NCBI GenBank assembly: GCA_947461335.1
Contig: CANHLB010000042.1
Location: forward strand, 1-10,468
Direction: 5' to 3'
Length of the DNA stretch: 10,468 nt
From: Burkholderiaceae bacterium
Lineage (GTDB): Bacteria; Pseudomonadota; Gammaproteobacteria; Burkholderiales; Burkholderiaceae
Shown here: in pieces, positions 6,737-10,468 of the stretch
How the letters are laid out: each line of letters opens with the position of its first letter
Position numbering within the stretch: position 1 is the first letter of the stretch
Notes under the pieces: model-generated
Told to the model about the DNA's origin: nothing
The model's input: the letters and a program-made list of their open reading frames with translations, nothing else
The model's database searches: none
Translations under genes and position numbers: made by a program

Positions 6737-6754
6737 TTGTAATATCAGTGTCAT
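6737..6754 (+). promoter_or_regulatory. Pho box upstream of ppk2
   Basis: TTGTAAT (6737-6743) and GTGTCAT (6748-6754) are separated by ATCA, giving the 11-bp period. The 18-mer matches the E. coli Pho-box consensus at 14/18. A further degenerate unit ATGCTCT follows at 6759-6765, again at 11 bp. A −10-like TAAAAG (6765-6770, 4/6) begins 10 nt after the second unit, the expected PhoB geometry. It sits in the 66-bp gap between plsC and ppk2, so it could give ppk2 its own phosphate-regulated promoter. Confidence 0.55.
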
Positions 6755-6797
6755 ATATATGCTCTAAAAGTAAGAGTAGAACAATGGTAAATAGCAT

Positions 6798-7703
6798 ATG
6801 ACATCAAAACATAAAGAGATGGCCGAGTGGTATAGACGTGCTCAAGTAGAGATTCTAGATAGCATGGATGAAGAGCTCGAAATGGAGTTGGACGATGATC
6901 GTCTTACTATGGATGGCGAAGAGGGCTCTTCTATACCTCGCAATCTCTACTTTAAAGAATTATTCAGATTACAAGGTGAACTTGTAAAGCTGCAAGATTG
7001 GGTGGTTGCGAACAAGGTTAAAGTTGCCGTTCTATTTGAAGGTCGAGATTCAGCAGGTAAGGGTGGTGCCATAAAACGTATTGCTCAACGTTTAAATCCG
7101 CGAGTATGTAAAGTAGTCGCTTTACCAGCGCCAAATGAACGTGAAAGAACACAGTGGTATTTCCAGCGTTATATTTCGCAGCTTCCTGCTGGCGGTGAAA
7201 TCGCTTTATTTGATCGCAGTTGGTACAACCGTGCTGGTGTTGAAAAGGTAATGGGATTTTGTACCAAGAAAGAATACGAAGAATTTCTTAGAACTGTTCC
7301 TGATCTTGAGCGGATGATGATTAACTCTGGAATCATCCTCATCAAGTATTGGTTCTCAATTTCAGATGATGAGCAGTACAACCGCTTCATGATGCGCATT
7401 CATGACCCTTTAAAGCAGTGGAAGCTCAGTCCAATGGACTTAGAAGCTCGACGCTTGTGGGAGGCCTACACCAAAGCCAAAGAGACTATGCTCGAGCGTA
7501 CTTCCATTCCAGAAGCGCCTTGGTGGGTTGTAGCCGCAAATGATAAGAAAAAAGCACGCTTAAATTGCATTAGTCATTTATTAACTCAAATTCCGTATCA
7601 CGAGATTCCCCATCCTGAAATTACTCTCCCGGCCCGGGTACACAACCCTGATTACCTACGCGGGCCTGTGCCACCAGAGATGTACGTTCCAGACCTCTAT
7701 TAA
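6798..7703 (+). CDS. ppk2: polyphosphate kinase 2 (PPK2), class I type
   Basis: PPK2 enzymes transfer phosphate between polyphosphate and nucleotides, mostly using polyphosphate to make ATP or GTP from diphosphates. The 301-residue protein has the Walker A-like loop GRDSAGKGG (82-90), a Walker B-like segment LFDRSWYNRAG (137-147) and the downstream lid/arginine region MRIHDPLKQWKLSPMDLEAR. One-domain length fits class I. Residues about 20-43 are strongly acidic and precede the usual helical lead-in. The start is ATG 6798; the Shine-Dalgarno site is poor. A five-codon frame starting at 6784 ends in a TGA overlapping this ATG, so reinitiation is possible. The stop overlaps the stop of the convergent TonB receptor gene by 4 bp. 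A Pho-box-like site lies upstream. Identification is firm; ADP versus GDP preference cannot be read. Confidence 0.93.
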   Translation: MTSKHKEMAEWYRRAQVEILDSMDEELEMELDDDRLTMDGEEGSSIPRNLYFKELFRLQGELVKLQDWVVANKVKVAVLFEGRDSAGKGGAIKRIAQRLNPRVCKVVALPAPNERERTQWYFQRYISQLPAGGEIALFDRSWYNRAGVEKVMGFCTKKEYEEFLRTVPDLERMMINSGIILIKYWFSISDDEQYNRFMMRIHDPLKQWKLSPMDLEARRLWEAYTKAKETMLERTSIPEAPWWVVAANDKKKARLNCISHLLTQIPYHEIPHPEITLPARVHNPDYLRGPVPPEMYVPDLY

Positions 7704-9796
7704 AAGGTTCCTCGCAGGCCAATCATCAAACTTCTCCCCGGCTGTGGTGCATACAGTCTTACTGCCATCGGGGTGGTTGCATAGCGAATCTGCTCATTGA
7801 GTAAGTTCTTCATATTGAGATACACCGTCCAATTCACTTGCTGAATTCTTTCTGTATAAGAAATTCCCGCATTTAACAAGTTGTAGCTTGGAGCAGGTCC
7901 TTGCTCCCAGCTGGCCAACCTATTTTGTTGATAACTGTAAATATAGGTGGCATTGGTTAACCAGCCATTTTTTTGGTGGGCTAATTCAGCGCCAAGTCTG
8001 GGTGCAGGTTGTAATGGCAGATTGCCCCCCGCATCAAAACTTCCCTGTGAGGCATCTCCAAAAATCCTGCCGCCAAGGCCGGGTTCGCGCCAGTTATAGC
8101 TTAATTCACCTTCAATACCCTTAATCGTTGCAGCGGCTTGCTGGGAAGTAACCACGCTAAAACCATCTCCTTCCTGTCCGCCATTGCTAATGGAGTTGCC
8201 TGTGTAGTAGCCATAGATATAGTTGTTAAATCGATTTGCATAAACGCTAGCCTTACCACGCAGTAAGCCAATATTTCTTTGTAAGTTGAACTCAAGGTTA
8301 TGTGATGTTTCTTTGCTGAGAGTTGGGTTGCCAATATCAAAAGTTGCAGTAGATTCATGAGCTCCATAGGAATAGAGTTCTTGGGCACTAGGAGCGCGCT
8401 GGGACACTGTATAGGCAGCACCAATTCCATGACCCGGTATAAAGCTCCAAAGTCCACCTGCAGAATAGGACATCAAATTGAAGTTACGATTTTGTAAAGC
8501 AATGCTTGGAGTAAGAGTTCCTTGAGCGGTATCTTGTGATTCTAAAATCGTAGAGGTATTTGGATTTTGAGCAACATTGTTATAGCGCAAACCCAAGCTT
8601 CCTTGAAGCGAGTGCCATTTCCCTTCCTCAATCCAGAATAAGGCATTCGAATTGGTCTTCGTTGGCGGAACGATCGCATAACTTCCAGTTCCAACCTCTG
8701 TTGCATTTAGAGAGGATGCAGTGACTTGTGCTCCAAAGGTGCCTTTCCAGCCTAAAAGTGGGTTGTGAGCTAGTTCAAAGCGTGCCTCATTAGCGATGTT
8801 TTTCCAAAGTGCGGCTGCTTCACCAACATTATTAAATTCAGTATGGTTGTAATTGCTATTGGCAGCGCTAAATTTGAATGATGAGAAACCAGCAAACGGG
8901 TCCCGTGTTTGATGCTGAAAGTCGTAACGATTCTGCGACTGATTAATTGAGCCGCCTTCTGGTGTTGGAATGCCATAGTTATTATTTAAACGTTCGACTG
9001 AAATACCGGTATAACCAGATTGACCGATATAAGAAACGCCAACACCTAAATTGTTTTGATTACTAAAGCTGTTAGGTAATTTGCCTGTGTAGTTATTGCC
9101 GCCATTACCTGTGGGTGGAACAGTCCAACCACCAATCGGTTCACCTTGTGACTGAGTAGAGCTACCAGGTATGCGGTAATTGTTCGCATTATTGATGGCG
9201 GTATCCACGTGAATAGCTACTGACCCATAGGCTCCATCTACTTCAAGCGATCCTGCCCGACCATTATTGACGGTTTCGTAACTCGTATTGATTGCACCTG
9301 TAGCTCTATCGGGAAGGTTGGTCAAAATACGGTCATTGACGACATTCACTAAACCACCGCTAGAACCTGATCCATAGAGTAGGGCAGCAGCCCCCCGCAG
9401 AATCTCGACTTGGTGCGCATTTTGCATATTGTTACCAACTGCGTGATCTTGGGAGATATTGGATACATCGCCTACAGAAAGACCATTTTGCAAAATTTGT
9501 ACTCTAGAGCCCTCGAGACCACGTATGACAGGACGGGATGAACCAGCACCATAGCCAGTAGCAGATACCCCTAATTCATTAGCAAGTGTCGCCCCCAAGG
9601 TTGTACCCAGCTTGTTGAGTAACTCATCTCCCTGCAAAACTTTAGTTGGAGTCAAGATGCTTTGTACTGCCTCTTGAGAGCCTGTTGCGGTAATTTCTAA
9701 AGAGGGTGTTTGTGCACTAGCAGCACTAGGCAATAGCCCAGAAAATAAAATACATAGCAGTGTTTTATAAAAAAACAAATTACGATTGCAATACAT
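7700..9796 (-). CDS. TonB-dependent outer-membrane receptor, ZnuD-like
   Basis: This 698-residue receptor has a signal peptide (hydrophobic to about 25, cleavage after ASA, 26-28). A plug domain follows with PTKVLQGDEL, LGTTLGATLANELGVSATGYG, SRPVIRGLEGSRVQILQNGL, a QDHAV segment and VEILRGAAALLYGSG SSGG. A β-barrel then runs to a C-terminal Phe (RGTF), the outer-membrane assembly signal. The plug resembles Neisseria ZnuD (zinc receptor) and related metal or haem receptors. The barrel lacks an obvious long His cluster and is instead rich in Asn, Gly and Ser loops, so the ligand may not be zinc. The start ATG has GAGAG 7 nt upstream. The preceding same-strand gene is a small exported His-rich protein, and a 23-bp near-palindrome lies between them. 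Receptor call is firm; substrate is an inference. Confidence 0.9.
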   Translation of the reverse strand: MYCNRNLFFYKTLLCILFSGLLPSAASAQTPSLEITATGSQEAVQSILTPTKVLQGDELLNKLGTTLGATLANELGVSATGYGAGSSRPVIRGLEGSRVQILQNGLSVGDVSNISQDHAVGNNMQNAHQVEILRGAAALLYGSGSSGGLVNVVNDRILTNLPDRATGAINTSYETVNNGRAGSLEVDGAYGSVAIHVDTAINNANNYRIPGSSTQSQGEPIGGWTVPPTGNGGNNYTGKLPNSFSNQNNLGVGVSYIGQSGYTGISVERLNNNYGIPTPEGGSINQSQNRYDFQHQTRDPFAGFSSFKFSAANSNYNHTEFNNVGEAAALWKNIANEARFELAHNPLLGWKGTFGAQVTASSLNATEVGTGSYAIVPPTKTNSNALFWIEEGKWHSLQGSLGLRYNNVAQNPNTSTILESQDTAQGTLTPSIALQNRNFNLMSYSAGGLWSFIPGHGIGAAYTVSQRAPSAQELYSYGAHESTATFDIGNPTLSKETSHNLEFNLQRNIGLLRGKASVYANRFNNYIYGYYTGNSISNGGQEGDGFSVVTSQQAAATIKGIEGELSYNWREPGLGGRIFGDASQGSFDAGGNLPLQPAPRLGAELAHQKNGWLTNATYIYSYQQNRLASWEQGPAPSYNLLNAGISYTERIQQVNWTVYLNMKNLLNEQIRYATTPMAVRLYAPQPGRSLMIGLRGTF

Positions 9797-9815
9797 TGAT
9801 GATCTCTCAGTCCTG

Positions 9816-9838
9816 GCAGAATCTATAAAAGATACTGC
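9816..9838 (-). promoter_or_regulatory. 23-bp near-palindromic operator candidate upstream of the TonB receptor
   Basis: Arms GCAGTATC and GATTCTGC flank a TTTTATA centre on the minus strand. Nine of the eleven mirrored base pairs are complementary. It contains a TATAGA −10-like hexamer and ends 19 bp before the receptor start codon. A dimeric repressor such as a Fur-family metal sensor would fit this position and length. It does not match the canonical Fur or Zur box closely enough for me to name the regulator. Confidence 0.4.
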
Positions 9839-9847
9839 TTTAATCTA

Positions 9848-9868
9848 AGCCCAGAAAGGCACCGGGCT
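9848..9868 (-). other. stem-loop between the His-rich gene and the TonB receptor
   Basis: On the minus strand AGCCCGG pairs with CTGGGCT (seven pairs, one G-U) around a 7-nt loop, starting 10 nt after the stop of the His-rich gene. There is no U-tract after it, so it is not a standard intrinsic terminator. It could stabilise the upstream transcript end or act as partial attenuation before the receptor gene. Confidence 0.35.
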
Positions 9869-9878
9869 ACTAAAGTGA

Positions 9879-10247
9879 TTACAGGATGAAAATAGGGGGA
9901 GCGCGCGACTGGTATGCAGTAGATACAGACCCAACTAAAGCGAGATCTGATGAATGAATAATTTCTGAAGAGAAAAGAGCATGACTGATAAAGTCAGAGT
10001 TACCAGCCGGTACAAAGCCAGCCAATGTGAGCGCATCATATAAATGACAAGTATCTGAACTATGAGTAATGCCAGCAGAAGAATCTGCAGCAGAGCATTG
10101 ATCAATACTTTGACTATGTAAACCTGAGTGAGAAATGCTATGCGCAAAGCCAACCCAGTGGGTTCCCAAGAGACAAAATAGAAGCAAAGCTACTGAAAAA
10201 GCAGCCAATAAGCGTCTTGGATATTTACTAGGGAAATAGGCAACCAT
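9879..10247 (-). CDS. small exported His-rich protein of unknown function
   Basis: This 122-residue protein has a clear signal-peptide-like N-terminus: basic residues (Lys8, Arg11, Arg12), a hydrophobic core (13-28) and a possible cleavage site after GFA (33-35). The mature part is rich in His (30, 36, 40, 44, 62, 68 and others) and Ser, has two Cys (51 and 67), a CHLYDALTLAG stretch (67-77) and a SRAPPIFIL end. I do not recognise a named family with certainty. It resembles, from memory, short periplasmic His/Cys proteins found beside metal receptors in betaproteobacteria. Start ATG 10247 is chosen because the frame further upstream runs through the tRNA-Pro gene. It precedes the TonB receptor on the same strand by 82 bp and probably shares its regulation. 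Metal binding is an inference from composition and context. Confidence 0.65.
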   Translation of the reverse strand: MVAYFPSKYPRRLLAAFSVALLLFCLLGTHWVGFAHSISHSGLHSQSIDQCSAADSSAGITHSSDTCHLYDALTLAGFVPAGNSDFISHALFSSEIIHSSDLALVGSVSTAYQSRAPPIFIL

Positions 10248-10266
10248 GCCCCGAATCTTACAGGAT

Positions 10267-10296
10267 TTGCCCCAAATGGCCCTGTCAGTGTAGAAT
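10267..10296 (+). promoter_or_regulatory. σ70-type promoter for tRNA-Pro
   Basis: TTGCCC (10267-10272, 4/6 to TTGACA) and TAGAAT (10291-10296, 5/6 to TATAAT) are 18 bp apart. The predicted start is only a few bases before the mature tRNA 5' end at 10308. The −35 lies within a short inverted repeat, ATTTG (10265-10269) and CAAAT (10273-10277). Confidence 0.55.
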
Positions 10297-10307
10297 ATCG
10301 ATTCCGT

Positions 10308-10384
10308 CGGAGTGTAGCGCAGCCTGGTAGCGCACCTGCTTTGGGAGCAGGGGGTCCAAGGTTCGAATCCTTGTACTCCGACCA
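10308..10384 (+). tRNA. tRNA-Pro(UGG)
   Basis: A complete cloverleaf is visible. The acceptor stem CGGAGTG pairs with TACTCCG (one G-U). The D arm is GCGC around the AGCCTGGTA loop. The anticodon stem CCTGC/GCAGG carries a TTTGGGA loop, giving anticodon TGG. The T stem CAAGG/CCTTG carries TTCGAAT. The discriminator is A and CCA is encoded. Length is 77 nt. It reads all or most proline CCN codons. tRNA-Arg follows 35 bp downstream in what looks like one tRNA operon. Confidence 0.97.
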
Positions 10385-10419
10385 CTTTCCTGATTGTTCT
10401 AGATACACCCAGCATATAA

Positions 10420-10468
<49 letters not shown>

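Noticed and set aside
8101..8457. 118-residue minus-strand frame inside the TonB receptor gene
   Set aside because: Out-of-frame shadow of a well-supported gene, with no recognisable domain.
9797..9878. Riboswitch (TPP or cobalamin) upstream of the TonB receptor, suggested by GGTGCC and CTGAGA pieces
   Set aside because: The leader is too short, and the conserved core elements of either class are missing or out of order.
10265..10277. Inverted repeat ATTTG/CAAAT over the −35 of tRNA-Pro
   Set aside because: Five-base arms are too short to call an operator.

Overview
The window looks like the chromosome of a small-genome, moderately AT-rich betaproteobacterium of the Burkholderiaceae, most like Polynucleobacter. 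This is an inference from protein style and gene content, not a database match. Genes are densely packed. Several start at GTG or TTG, and the base composition shows no obvious foreign island.

Layout, left to right. Positions 1-687 hold the C-terminal part of a DUF2252 protein. Next come a 70-residue Cys-rich GDCCVxC-family protein (743-955) and an exopolyphosphatase of the Ppx/GppA family (1055-2617). Facing them on the minus strand is a four-gene run, read from 5849 down to 2627: a PlcP/LpxH-like metallophosphoesterase, a GT4 glycosyltransferase (4-bp ATGA overlap), diacylglycerol kinase DgkA (12-bp gap), and an OlsB-like N-acyltransferase (44-bp gap). Divergent from this run are a PlsC/OlsA-like acyltransferase (5907 or 5943 to 6731) and polyphosphate kinase 2 (6798-7703). 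A ZnuD-like TonB-dependent receptor (9796-7700, minus) is preceded on its strand by a small exported His-rich protein (10247-9879). The window ends with tRNA-Pro(UGG) and the 5' part of tRNA-Arg(UCU).

The main biological reading is that 2627-7703, perhaps with ppx, is a phosphate-stress module. In rhizobia and marine bacteria, PlcP strips head groups from phospholipids to give diacylglycerol, and a neighbouring GT4 enzyme (Agt) converts it to phosphorus-free glycolipid. OlsB and OlsA make phosphorus-free ornithine lipid. DgkA can return diacylglycerol to phosphatidate, while Ppx and PPK2 mobilise polyphosphate. The sequence supports shared control: the divergent region between plcP and plsC carries three 11-bp-spaced TGTCAT-like units that match the enterobacterial Pho box (best 18-mer 15/18). 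A second match (14/18) precedes ppk2. Weaker 11-bp-periodic matches (13/18) precede the GDCCVxC gene and ppx.

The right-hand part (7700-10247) looks like a separate metal-uptake unit. A 23-bp near-palindrome just upstream of the receptor is a candidate operator.
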